Below, piece by piece: positions 8,301 to 15,271 of a stretch of DNA of 31,776 nucleotides. Below the pieces are notes generated by a model. It searched no databases and had not been told where the DNA came from. It saw only the letters and a list, made by a program, of their open reading frames with translations. Source of the stretch: JBAZAX01 sp964568625 (GTDB lineage Bacteria; Babelota; Babeliae; Babelales; RVW-14); contig CAZMQG010000018.1 of assembly GCA_964568625.1 (NCBI GenBank), forward strand, positions 1 through 31,776, read 5' to 3'. Position 1 is the first letter of the stretch. The number at the start of each line of letters is the position of its first letter. The translations under genes and the position numbers were made by a program.

Positions 8301-10635
8301 TGACGGTCGATATCTTGCTGTTGGTGGAGTTACACCAGATTCTGGAAATGAAATTCAAATTTATAGTTTTAATAGTTCAGCCTTAACTCTTGTTACATCC
8401 AGAGATTATGGAAGTTATGTTCATTCAGTAAACTGGAGCCCTGATGGTCGTTATCTCGCTGTTGGCGGGCAGAGCCCAATATCTGAAGACGAAATTCAAA
8501 TTTATAGCTTTAACGGTTCAGCTTTAACTCTTGTTACATCTCAAAATTATGGGGACCAGCTGCGTTGCACAATCTGGAGCCCTGATGGTCGATATCTTGC
8601 TGTTGGTGGTTATGCCCCAATATCTGGAGATGAAATTCAAATTTATAGTTTTAATGGTTCAGCTTTAACTCTTGTTACATCTCAAAATTATGGTGGAAAT
8701 GCTGTTTCAGTAAGCTGGAGCTCTGATGGTCGATATCTTGCTGTTGGTGGAAATGGCCCAGATTCTGGAGATGAAATTCAAATTTATAATTTTAATGGTT
8801 CAGCCTTAACTCTTGTTACATCCAGAGATTATGGAAACTGGGTGGTTTCTATAAACTGGAGTCCTGATGGGCGATATCTTGCTGTCGGTGGAGAGACCCC
8901 ACCATCTGGTAAAGAAATTCAAATTTATAGTTTTAATGGTTCAACTTCAACCTTGGTAGCATCTCAAGCTTATGGTGCTGCCATAACCTCAATAAACTGG
9001 AGCCCTGATGGTCGTTATCTTGCTGTTGGTGGAGTTTCACCAGATTCTGGGAATGAAATTCAAATTTATAGTTTTAATGGTTCAGCCTTAACCTTGGTAA
9101 CATCTCAAGATTATGGTGCAAATAGTGTGTCTGCAGTAAACTGGAGTCCTGATGGTCGTTATCTTGCCATTGGTGGCGATGTTGCTTCCGCCGGACACGA
9201 CGAAATCGAAGTTTATACTTTGCAGTATGGCCCAGATAATCAAAAACAAGCACTTTCCAATTCGATAGTCTTTGGTAACTCAATCGCAGGTTCTGCATCA
9301 GATCTTAATGTCAAACTTCTTTCGGGCGCTGATGTTTCAGTTGATGGAATTGTGAATTACGACAATGTAAATTCGACATCGATATTCAGCAATGACAATG
9401 CTAGATTCACAATCACAGGAACCAACTCCAAGATTCGCTTAAATCCAAGCACCGTCATTGGATGGCAGGATAGATCTTTAATTAAAAACATAACAGGCGG
9501 CGGACTCGGTGATTTCAACTTGAGAACATATTCTGGGGCAGATGATATCGTAACTTATGCCGAAGCTCCAGACGAACTTGTTTACGATAACAGTAACGCC
9601 ATTATTAAACTTGATCGTAATTGCAGAACCGACAGTAACGCTTTTGTTTATGGCATTAAGAACAACTCCAATGCTATTATCAAAATTGGAAATACAACAA
9701 ATGGCCTTGAGCAACAAATTACAAACAACAGTAACTCTATAAAATACCAGGCAGATCATTTTATAACCGTAAACAATGGGAAATTTATAACACTAGGAGG
9801 AATAACTGGAACGACTGCCATATCTGGAAGAGGACTTTTATCAAGCCCAATTGATTTGCAAGGTGGAACGCTTACCCTGGGAAGTGATATGATATTATCA
9901 AATCAAACAACAATTGATTCATCCGGTAATTTTGATCTACAAGGAAATGCTATTATCTTTGGGGGTGATTTAACATTACCAACCAATGTTGCAATCAAAG
10001 TTGTTTCAAGTGGTATACTTGATGGACAAGGCAATGAACTTAAAAATGCAATCAATGCCAAACTTATTATTGATAACAGCGTTACATTAACATTGCGCAA
10101 CATAAATTGGCTTGCATCCGGATCCACACAAATCGAAATGCGATCACCAACATCAAAACTCACATTACAAAATACAGCTCTAAGTTTCGACCGAGATTAT
10201 TCATTCACACAAGGTCAATTGTTTATTCAGGATGATGTTTTAGTAACAGGAACAAACAAATTTAGTTATGCATCAACAGGAACTTGTTATATAGCATCAC
10301 ACTCAACTCTGTACTTTGATAAAAATACAACATTCAGCTATAGCCCAAGATTAACAAAACGGCATACTCAATCAGAACGCAATTTAATTAAAATGGCAGA
10401 CACAACATCTGAAATTTATTTTGATGAATGCACGTTACAATTACCTGACAGTGGTTGGCAACTTATAAATGGAACAATTTACTTTGATAACAAAGTAACC
10501 GTTTATGGTAGTACAGCTCAAGAAAATTCTTTTGAATTTGGTAATGGATCTGTTAATGGAGATGTAAATATCCAACTATTATCAGGCGCACTGTTAAATA
10601 ACTTTGGCTATATCTATTACAACTCAAGTAATTAA
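5350..10635 (+). CDS. Exported 1761-residue three-module beta-helix/propeller fusion protein
   Basis: Signal peptide 1-24 (cut likely after FVFS), then three fused copies of the array module. Module 1 (to about 698) has a seven-bladed propeller of a different, Gly-rich subtype (GWSPTGNH, AWSPNGSY, strands like LKTYVVGSG). Module 2 (about 699-1340) has a head nearly identical in protein to the gene at 3374 and a seven-bladed propeller built of almost uniform 47-residue blades. Module 3 (about 1341-1761) keeps the head and beta-helix, adds NSNAIIK-type repeats, and has no propeller. Modules are joined by NYDNVN-STS[MI]FSNDNARF linkers that replace the stop, ribosome site and signal peptide found between the single genes. 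SD GGGAG at 5336-5340. It is the last gene of the array and is followed by a terminator. Likely cell-surface or secreted; function unknown. Confidence 0.9.
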   Translation: MKVKNKTHLLSICLLLLTNNFVFSGLQFDNETTRFILKNSNSQIKITPSSLLGWQNNSIISKVSNAGLGDYNLLEDDQNSDKILNYSGVPNTLLSSNWNIPANSTVNVSNNAILDGNGNIINLGENSQLLIDDNVTLTLKNIVIKNIKNGTAGPTIKLASNNSRLVLDKVDLNLVDDFLFDTGHLFIYNDVNVSGTSVFTYSPTVPSYIKSGGTLRFNPGTTFYFNPNSPGTVESPAKDFLMMDDSTSRLWLDGCNLMSTETGIRLTKGQLILENKVSLSINQIGPEINPTNTTGGLNNVFEGAQNFDQSTVSWSPDGNYVVVGSYSSGNLKTYVVGSGPGGLLEVGSGSISFGMNVYGVGWSPTGNHIVAGGTDSAGTTGVLRVYDFTGSGTTGGLVPVNNGAQSILKEVYAVSWSPSSVGNYIAIGAEYNDGESTYNGIVKTYSFDEETGLTEVGSGYQSFGVSSSAGIYGVAWSPNGSYIVASGYDNGTGIIKTYTFTNGGTTGGLNEAGTGYKNFDSEVYCFYWSPNSQYIAAGTSSGNLKAYNVTGTGSNGGLEDVGSGYTHVLNAYIDSIAWTLDGQYVFTADDNNAIKVYKFIGSGSSGGFETAASGAQYLGSTYLMTVAVRPDNKYVVATSYAGNLKLFQIDWIGGNPLAISNSIVFGNSAAGSTFDLNVKLLAGANVLVTGIINYDNVNSTSMFSNDNARFILNNPNSKIRLNPSTIYGWRDSSIVNKVSGIGLGDYNLKQYDYNLDNILTYSYVSNSMQYTNWDIPANTIVHIKENIYMNGYGGTINLGENSELFVDDNVTLTLRNVVVKNSKNFVGNPAIKLASTRSKLALDNTTLNIVGDFYFDRGQLFTYNDVNFCGTNSFVYRSTVPSYITSGANLKFGPNTTFDFRPSTIGTPGLLAKDLFIMQDATSQLYLDGCGLKTTLTGMRLTKGQILFDNKVSLTSAAQLQLKSTGTWVCTGYGSRAIALNWSPDGRYLAVGGVTPDSGNEIQIYSFNSSALTLVTSRDYGSYVHSVNWSPDGRYLAVGGQSPISEDEIQIYSFNGSALTLVTSQNYGDQLRCTIWSPDGRYLAVGGYAPISGDEIQIYSFNGSALTLVTSQNYGGNAVSVSWSSDGRYLAVGGNGPDSGDEIQIYNFNGSALTLVTSRDYGNWVVSINWSPDGRYLAVGGETPPSGKEIQIYSFNGSTSTLVASQAYGAAITSINWSPDGRYLAVGGVSPDSGNEIQIYSFNGSALTLVTSQDYGANSVSAVNWSPDGRYLAIGGDVASAGHDEIEVYTLQYGPDNQKQALSNSIVFGNSIAGSASDLNVKLLSGADVSVDGIVNYDNVNSTSIFSNDNARFTITGTNSKIRLNPSTVIGWQDRSLIKNITGGGLGDFNLRTYSGADDIVTYAEAPDELVYDNSNAIIKLDRNCRTDSNAFVYGIKNNSNAIIKIGNTTNGLEQQITNNSNSIKYQADHFITVNNGKFITLGGITGTTAISGRGLLSSPIDLQGGTLTLGSDMILSNQTTIDSSGNFDLQGNAIIFGGDLTLPTNVAIKVVSSGILDGQGNELKNAINAKLIIDNSVTLTLRNINWLASGSTQIEMRSPTSKLTLQNTALSFDRDYSFTQGQLFIQDDVLVTGTNKFSYASTGTCYIASHSTLYFDKNTTFSYSPRLTKRHTQSERNLIKMADTTSEIYFDECTLQLPDSGWQLINGTIYFDNKVTVYGSTAQENSFEFGNGSVNGDVNIQLLSGALLNNFGYIYYNSSN
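8293..9230 (+). repeat. Tandem 141-bp coding repeat (seven propeller blades)
   Basis: The blade Trp codons fall at 8293, 8434, 8575, 8716, 8857, 8998 and 9142: five intervals of exactly 141 bases and then one of 144. The units share long near-identical nucleotide stretches, for example the runs encoding WSPDGRYLAVGG and EIQIYSFNGSALTLVTS, with variation concentrated in the short loops between them. Other propellers in the array have the same blade plan but uneven spacing and lower nucleotide identity, so this block looks recently expanded or homogenised. Confidence 0.9.
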
Positions 10636-10665
10636 ATTATTACAACATAATTAAATTACTAAGAA

Positions 10666-10695
10666 AAAAGGGACTTGCAAAAGCAAGTCCCTTTT
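10666..10695 (+). terminator. Rho-independent terminator of the propeller array
   Basis: Perfect 13-bp stem: AAAAGGGACTTGC (10666-10678), loop AAAA, GCAAGTCCCTTTT (10683-10695), ending in T residues. It lies 31 bases after the stop of the three-module gene and is the only terminator seen after the array, which fits co-transcription of genes 1-4. Confidence 0.88.
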
Positions 10696-10858
10696 CGATT
10701 TCATTAAACAATTTTATAAAATTTGTTCAAAATAACAGATTTTGGCTTTCAGCAAAGTATAAAACATCACCATAAAAGAATCCTTTATTTTTTTATAATA
10801 AATACATTAGAATAATATCAAAAGATGAAATAAAGAGTTAAAGGAGGAAAGGGAGGCA

Positions 10859-11398
10859 ATGTTCGATGCAAAACTTCTTAACGTTATGTTATTACTTGGG
10901 TTAGTTTTAGTTTATATTCAAATATCTGCAGATAATTCTCCCAATTCAATTTATGAAAATCTTACAAACCTTGGTCCTTTATTTCAACTTTGTACAACAA
11001 GTACATGGAAAGAATTTGAGTTAAACAACAACTTACCTGAATTTAAACAAAAAAAATGGGCTTGGATCGGTCTAATAACTATGAAAAGCAAAATTCCTTT
11101 AAAATTAAAAACTCTTAACCTTCAATGGTATGGGAAAAAAATCAACAAATTACAAGCTTCGCTTTATCAAAAAAAGGAAAAAGATTCTAACTTGATTCCA
11201 ATCCAACAAAATCTTGTTTGTGATGGAATATGGGATACAAAAAAACAAGAACTAACATTTAATGTAGATCAAAAGGTCGTATCCATAAATAATTATTACC
11301 TAGTTTTGAGCTTTTCGAAAAACGAAGAGAACTCTCTTAAATTAGGGAAATTTACACTTCAAAATAACAAGTCAATTAACCTCTCTCAATTAGAATAA
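10859..11398 (+). CDS. Small exported protein of unknown function
   Basis: 179 residues. Residues 1-23 form a hydrophobic signal peptide (LLNVMLLLGLVLVYIQISA), likely cut before DNSPN. The rest is soluble, Lys/Asn/Leu-rich and appears beta-strand-rich, with alternating hydrophobic patterns such as LKLKTLNLQWYG and YYLVLSFS, suggesting a beta-sandwich-like fold. I do not recognise the family. Upstream there are two purine-rich SD-like boxes: AAGGAGG at 10841-10847, eleven bases from the ATG, and GGGAGG at 10851-10856, only two bases away; the first is more likely used. The 163 bases between the terminator and this gene are AT-rich and contain TATAAT at 10794-10799 without a convincing -35 box. 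It is followed by a 121-base gap with its own promoter candidate, so it may be monocistronic. Confidence 0.75.
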   Translation: MFDAKLLNVMLLLGLVLVYIQISADNSPNSIYENLTNLGPLFQLCTTSTWKEFELNNNLPEFKQKKWAWIGLITMKSKIPLKLKTLNLQWYGKKINKLQASLYQKKEKDSNLIPIQQNLVCDGIWDTKKQELTFNVDQKVVSINNYYLVLSFSKNEENSLKLGKFTLQNNKSINLSQLE

Positions 11399-11440
11399 TT
11401 CTTCAATCTTTTTCATTAGAATTTATCATATATTAACGTA

Positions 11441-11468
11441 TTGCTTTCTATTCTCATATTGGTATGAT
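11441..11468 (+). promoter_or_regulatory. Sigma-70-like promoter for the oxidoreductase/epimerase pair
   Basis: TTGCTT at 11441-11446, 16-base spacer, TATGAT at 11463-11468, with TGG directly before the hexamer (extended -10). It lies 51 bases before the GTG start. The -35 is weak (3 of 6), while the -10 matches 5 of 6. Confidence 0.45.
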
Positions 11469-11519
11469 AAAAATATTGAATTCTAGATATTAATAAATCT
11501 AGCAGCAAAAAGGATTTTA

Positions 11520-12902
11520 GTGGCAGAGATAGTAATAATAGGCGCTGGGTTAACCGGCTTAAGTGCAGCGTATAATCTTGAAAAAAACGAACATTCTGAT
11601 TATGAAATATTTGAACAAGATTCACGTCCGGGTGGCCTTTTAAAAACTGAATCAATTGATGATTTTCATTTTGATTATACAGGTCATTTGTTACATATTA
11701 ATAACCCAAAGTTCCAATTTTTTTTGGATACTGTCCTAAATATCCAACAAAATACAATAAATAGTAAACGTCAAAGTGCTATTTTTCATTCTAACTCTTT
11801 TGCTTTATATCCATTCCAGATGAATTTATATGGGCTCCCAACTGATGTCATTTATGATTGCATAAATGGGTTTATCAAGCGTAAAACTAATATTAAGAAG
11901 CCTGAAAATTTTCACCAGTGGGTACTTAAATATTTTGGCTCCGGGTTAGGAAAGCACTTTTTCTTTCCATATAATAGCAAACTACTAAGCTACGATGTAA
12001 AAAAGATTTTGCCTTCTTGGACCGGACGATTTGTTCCTCAAACCAACCTAAAACTCATATTACAAGGTGCTTTACAAAATCCCAAAAATCAAAATATTGG
12101 GTACAACAACTCATTTTACTACCCTAAATCAGGAGGAATTGAATTTCTTATAAAACAAATTTCAGCAAAACTAAATAAACAAATTAAAGTAAACCACAAA
12201 GCTGTTTTTGTTGATCTGAAAAACAAAACCGTAACATTTGATAACGGTCATATTGAAAAGTACAACAAATTAATTACAACGATGCCATTAAAAACATTAC
12301 TGGAAATCACACCGGCATTTAAACATTTATCTCACCGACTATTATGCAGCTCGGTCATCAATTTTAATCTTGGTTTTAATACACCAAATATCGGCCCCTG
12401 GCATTGGTTGTATTTTCCGGAAAAAAGATTTCCATTTTACAGATTAGGTTTTTGGAATAATATCTCAAAATCTTGCGTTAAACCCGGACACTCTGGAATT
12501 TATGGCGAAACATCTTATCTACAAGACACAAAAACTCAACCCCATATTGATAAATTATTCGAAAGATCAGTTAATGAATCATTAAATTTTTTGGGACTAA
12601 ATAAAAATAATATTGTTGTACAAAAGAATTTACACATGGAATATGCTTATGTAATATACGATCATTGGAGAGAAGAAAATTTAAATAAAATTTTGAAAGC
12701 ACTTATACAATCGTCAGTTTATTCAGTAGGAAGATTTGGGGGATGGAATTATTCAAGTATGCAAGAGGCTTTTCTTGATGGTCAAAGTACAGCAGAACGC
12801 ATTCTTAATGAAATCCAACAAACACCACACAATTCATACTTAATAAAAAACGGACAAAAATTAAGCTTTAAAACATCAACTTTTAAAAGCAAAATTTTTT
12901 AG
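11520..12902 (+). CDS. FAD/NAD(P)-dependent amine-oxidase-like oxidoreductase
   Basis: 460 residues. The N-terminus has a dinucleotide-binding Rossmann motif IVIIGAGLTGLSAAYNLE (G8, G10, G13), then the E...RPGGLLKT segment (about residues 35-45) that usually contacts FAD ribose and phosphate. Near the C-terminus GRFGGWNYSSMQEAFLDG matches the closing FAD motif of the amine-oxidase/protoporphyrinogen-oxidase/UDP-galactopyranose-mutase superfamily. The start is GTG, with AAAAAGGA at 11507-11514 five bases upstream; no better start is in frame. The neighbouring epimerase, 31 bases downstream, makes a sugar-nucleotide role (mutase-like or oxidase) more likely than haem synthesis. That is context, not proof, and the substrate cannot be read from the sequence. 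Confidence 0.85.
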   Translation: MAEIVIIGAGLTGLSAAYNLEKNEHSDYEIFEQDSRPGGLLKTESIDDFHFDYTGHLLHINNPKFQFFLDTVLNIQQNTINSKRQSAIFHSNSFALYPFQMNLYGLPTDVIYDCINGFIKRKTNIKKPENFHQWVLKYFGSGLGKHFFFPYNSKLLSYDVKKILPSWTGRFVPQTNLKLILQGALQNPKNQNIGYNNSFYYPKSGGIEFLIKQISAKLNKQIKVNHKAVFVDLKNKTVTFDNGHIEKYNKLITTMPLKTLLEITPAFKHLSHRLLCSSVINFNLGFNTPNIGPWHWLYFPEKRFPFYRLGFWNNISKSCVKPGHSGIYGETSYLQDTKTQPHIDKLFERSVNESLNFLGLNKNNIVVQKNLHMEYAYVIYDHWREENLNKILKALIQSSVYSVGRFGGWNYSSMQEAFLDGQSTAERILNEIQQTPHNSYLIKNGQKLSFKTSTFKSKIF

Positions 12903-12933
12903 TACAAAAGGCGAAACAAAAAAAGGAGCAGTC

Positions 12934-13842
12934 GTGATAAAACATTTAAAAAAATTTTACGAAGGCAAACGAGTTTTGGTAACAGGTGGCGCCGGATTCA
13001 TAGGTTCTCACTTAGTTGAAAAACTTGTTGATCTTGGAGCACGCGTTACCGTACTTGATAATTTTTCATCAGGCAAAATTATCAATCTTAAAAATGTAAT
13101 TCCGAATATAAACATAATTTACTCAGATATAAGCCTTGATCACGTTGGCCTTAAGGCAACACATAATCAAGATATTGTCTTTCATCTTGCCGCATTGGTC
13201 TCAATTCCACAATCAATAAAATATCCCGAATTATGTGAAAAAATTAATACGCAAGGAACAAAAAATTTGTTAAATGGTTGCGTTAAAAATCGCGTGGGAA
13301 CATTTGTATTTTCATCATCATGCGCCATCTATGGCAATAAACAAGGGCCGTGCAATGAAAACGACTCGCCATGCCCTCTTTCTCCATATGCTCATAGCAA
13401 ATTAATGGCCGAAAAATTATGTTTAAAATATTCACAAGATTTTGCCATTAAAACCGCATGCTTAAGATATTTCAATGTGTTTGGTGAAAGACAAAATTTC
13501 AATGGAGATTATGCCACTGTAATAGCAAAATTTAAGTACAATCTTGAAAACAACTTGCCCTTAACTGTTTTTGGTGATGGCACTCAAACTCGTGACTTTA
13601 TACCCGTTGCAGAGGTTGTAGATGCAAATCTAAGAATTGGCATGCTTCAAACAATAAATGGAGAAGTCTTTAACATTGCTTCGGGAAAAAGTATAAGCAT
13701 AATTGATCTTATCAAAACGCTTGAAAAAGAAGTTGGCAAAATGGCACCAGAAATTAAATTTGAAGGGGCAAGATCTGGGGACATAGTTCATTCTGTTGCC
13801 AGCTGCGAAAAATATAAAAAAATTGTTATGTCAGCGTTTTAA
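12934..13842 (+). CDS. NAD-dependent sugar-nucleotide epimerase/dehydratase (extended SDR)
   Basis: 302 residues. NAD-binding TGGAGFIGSH (G18, G21, G24), LDNFSSG after the second strand, catalytic Ser in SSSCAIYG (127-130), Tyr152 and Lys156 in YAHSK, then RYFNVFGERQ and TRDFIPVAEVVDA, all typical of UDP-glucose/UDP-GlcNAc 4-epimerases. The start is GTG, with GGAG at 12925-12928. Family members usually run 310-340 residues and end in a helix after the R.GD...S segment; this one stops at KYKKIVMSAF, so the final helix is mostly missing. The stop lies six bases from the end of convergent tolB, so there is no room for the usual tail. Probably makes an epimerised UDP-sugar for envelope glycans; exact substrate unknown. 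Confidence 0.9.
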   Translation: MIKHLKKFYEGKRVLVTGGAGFIGSHLVEKLVDLGARVTVLDNFSSGKIINLKNVIPNINIIYSDISLDHVGLKATHNQDIVFHLAALVSIPQSIKYPELCEKINTQGTKNLLNGCVKNRVGTFVFSSSCAIYGNKQGPCNENDSPCPLSPYAHSKLMAEKLCLKYSQDFAIKTACLRYFNVFGERQNFNGDYATVIAKFKYNLENNLPLTVFGDGTQTRDFIPVAEVVDANLRIGMLQTINGEVFNIASGKSISIIDLIKTLEKEVGKMAPEIKFEGARSGDIVHSVASCEKYKKIVMSAF

Positions 13843-13848
13843 TAAAAA

Positions 13849-15234
13849 TTAGCAGTAATATGTTTTACTTGTCCAACACGGAAAATTTTTAAATTTGTCA
13901 TCACTTGTAAGCACTCTTATTTTTCCGCTTCTAACATTTAGAACTGCAATTTGCGAAACATTTTTTCCTGTCTTTGGATTAAAACAGTCTGTTGAAAATG
14001 TAATATAATTTCCACACTCAGACCAAACAGGCTCTTGCTTACTATGCATATCAGAGGTAAGAGCCCTTTCCACAAAAATCTTGTTGTTAAGATTGATTGT
14101 ATAAAGTTGGAAAAAACCTTTTTTGGCTCGACAGTAAACAATTGAATTATTTCGTTTACAGTATGATGGAGCTGCACAATAGCCTTTACCATTTGTTAGA
14201 CGCTTGGTTTGTTTGGTCTTTGAATCTAAATAATAAATCTGAGGATTACCGGTCTGGTAATCGGAACAAAAAACGACATCCCCATTGGGAAGAAGACATG
14301 GAGATGCGTTATTACCTTCATTGTGAGTAAGCTGAATAAAAACCTTCTTTTTATATTTATTACATAGCACCTGATCATAAAGATACAGCTCTGAATTTTT
14401 ACGCCCTGAAAGGCACAATACCGATTTTGAACCATCTTCAGAAAACGACGGCTGCATATTTAAGCCATCGTATGATGAAATAATTCTTGTTTTATTTGAA
14501 TTCAAATCCAATGACATTAATCTATTATTCTCTTTTGTTAACTGTGAGAAAAATATCATTGGAGCCTGAGTATGCCAACGTGGCGCAACGTTCATCATTT
14601 TTGAAGAATATAAAATTCTCTCTTGTTTGCATGCATAATCAGCAATGCAAATTGCCTTACATGACGGAGAAATTTGCTTGCAGTATGCAAGAGTGCTAAG
14701 CATTGGCCCTTTTTCACCGGTTAGGGCAGGCAGAAGCTTATCAGAAATTGTATGAGCATCAAGTACCAGATTTTCGTTGGAATACGCAAATGCTTTGTTA
14801 AATAAAACAGCACCTGAACTTGGCTCTTTTAAAACAACCTCAATTCTGTATTTATTTAAAACATCACTATTTTTTAAGCATATGAAAAGCGAAACACCAT
14901 CTTTAAAAAGCTTAGCCAAAACTTTTTTATCAGGTTCTTCATCTGTTTTTTTTAATTCAACATCAAGTTGATCGGTAAATTCAATATCAAATTTAACTAT
15001 CTTGGCAAGTTTTACCAACGCCTCATCTTTTCCAATACATAACATTAAAGCTTTAATTTTCGCATGTTCTGAAGAACCGGCACTAACTTGAACTGATATT
15101 TCGTCATTTTGCTTAGAATTCACACCCGTAGTTGTTGTAGTATTTGCTGTCGCTATTTTATCGGCACAAAAAATATTTTGGGTAAAACTTAAGACTAATA
15201 AAATAAATACAATTTTCTTATAAAAACTATGCAT
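13849..15234 (-). CDS. tolB: Tol system periplasmic propeller protein TolB
   Basis: 461 residues, last gene of the tolQRAB operon. Signal peptide 1-24 (cut likely after FCA). An alpha/beta N-terminal domain follows (about 30-200). The C-terminal half is a propeller with TolB-type strands: the APRWHTQAPMIFFSQ segment, MQPSFSEDG, ASPCLLPNGDVVFCSD, EPVWSECGNYITFSTD, FPCWTS. In the family TolB sits in the periplasm, interacts with Pal and TolA, and helps keep the outer membrane attached and constricted during division. The start has GAAAGG at 15240-15245 (read on the minus strand). Length is a little above the usual 430. Unusual: I count 17 cysteines in the mature protein. No pal gene follows; a convergent epimerase does. 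Confidence 0.87.
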   Translation of the reverse strand: MHSFYKKIVFILLVLSFTQNIFCADKIATANTTTTTGVNSKQNDEISVQVSAGSSEHAKIKALMLCIGKDEALVKLAKIVKFDIEFTDQLDVELKKTDEEPDKKVLAKLFKDGVSLFICLKNSDVLNKYRIEVVLKEPSSGAVLFNKAFAYSNENLVLDAHTISDKLLPALTGEKGPMLSTLAYCKQISPSCKAICIADYACKQERILYSSKMMNVAPRWHTQAPMIFFSQLTKENNRLMSLDLNSNKTRIISSYDGLNMQPSFSEDGSKSVLCLSGRKNSELYLYDQVLCNKYKKKVFIQLTHNEGNNASPCLLPNGDVVFCSDYQTGNPQIYYLDSKTKQTKRLTNGKGYCAAPSYCKRNNSIVYCRAKKGFFQLYTINLNNKIFVERALTSDMHSKQEPVWSECGNYITFSTDCFNPKTGKNVSQIAVLNVRSGKIRVLTSDDKFKNFPCWTSKTYYC

Positions 15235-15271
15235 GTGAACCTTTCATTGAGAATAAGATATAGTCTATTTG

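Noticed and set aside
8293..9230. Regular 141-bp direct repeats as a possible CRISPR or satellite array
   Set aside because: Units are in frame, code for uniform propeller blades inside a long open frame, and lack spacer/repeat alternation.
1..10635. Calling the array propellers TolB paralogues
   Set aside because: They share only the generic propeller turn with the true TolB at 13849-15234; the beta-helix frame and the absence of the TolB N-terminal domain differ.
11520..12902. Calling this gene hemY/hemG (protoporphyrinogen oxidase)
   Set aside because: Only superfamily FAD motifs are visible; no haem genes are nearby and the adjacent epimerase points to sugar metabolism, so no symbol is given.
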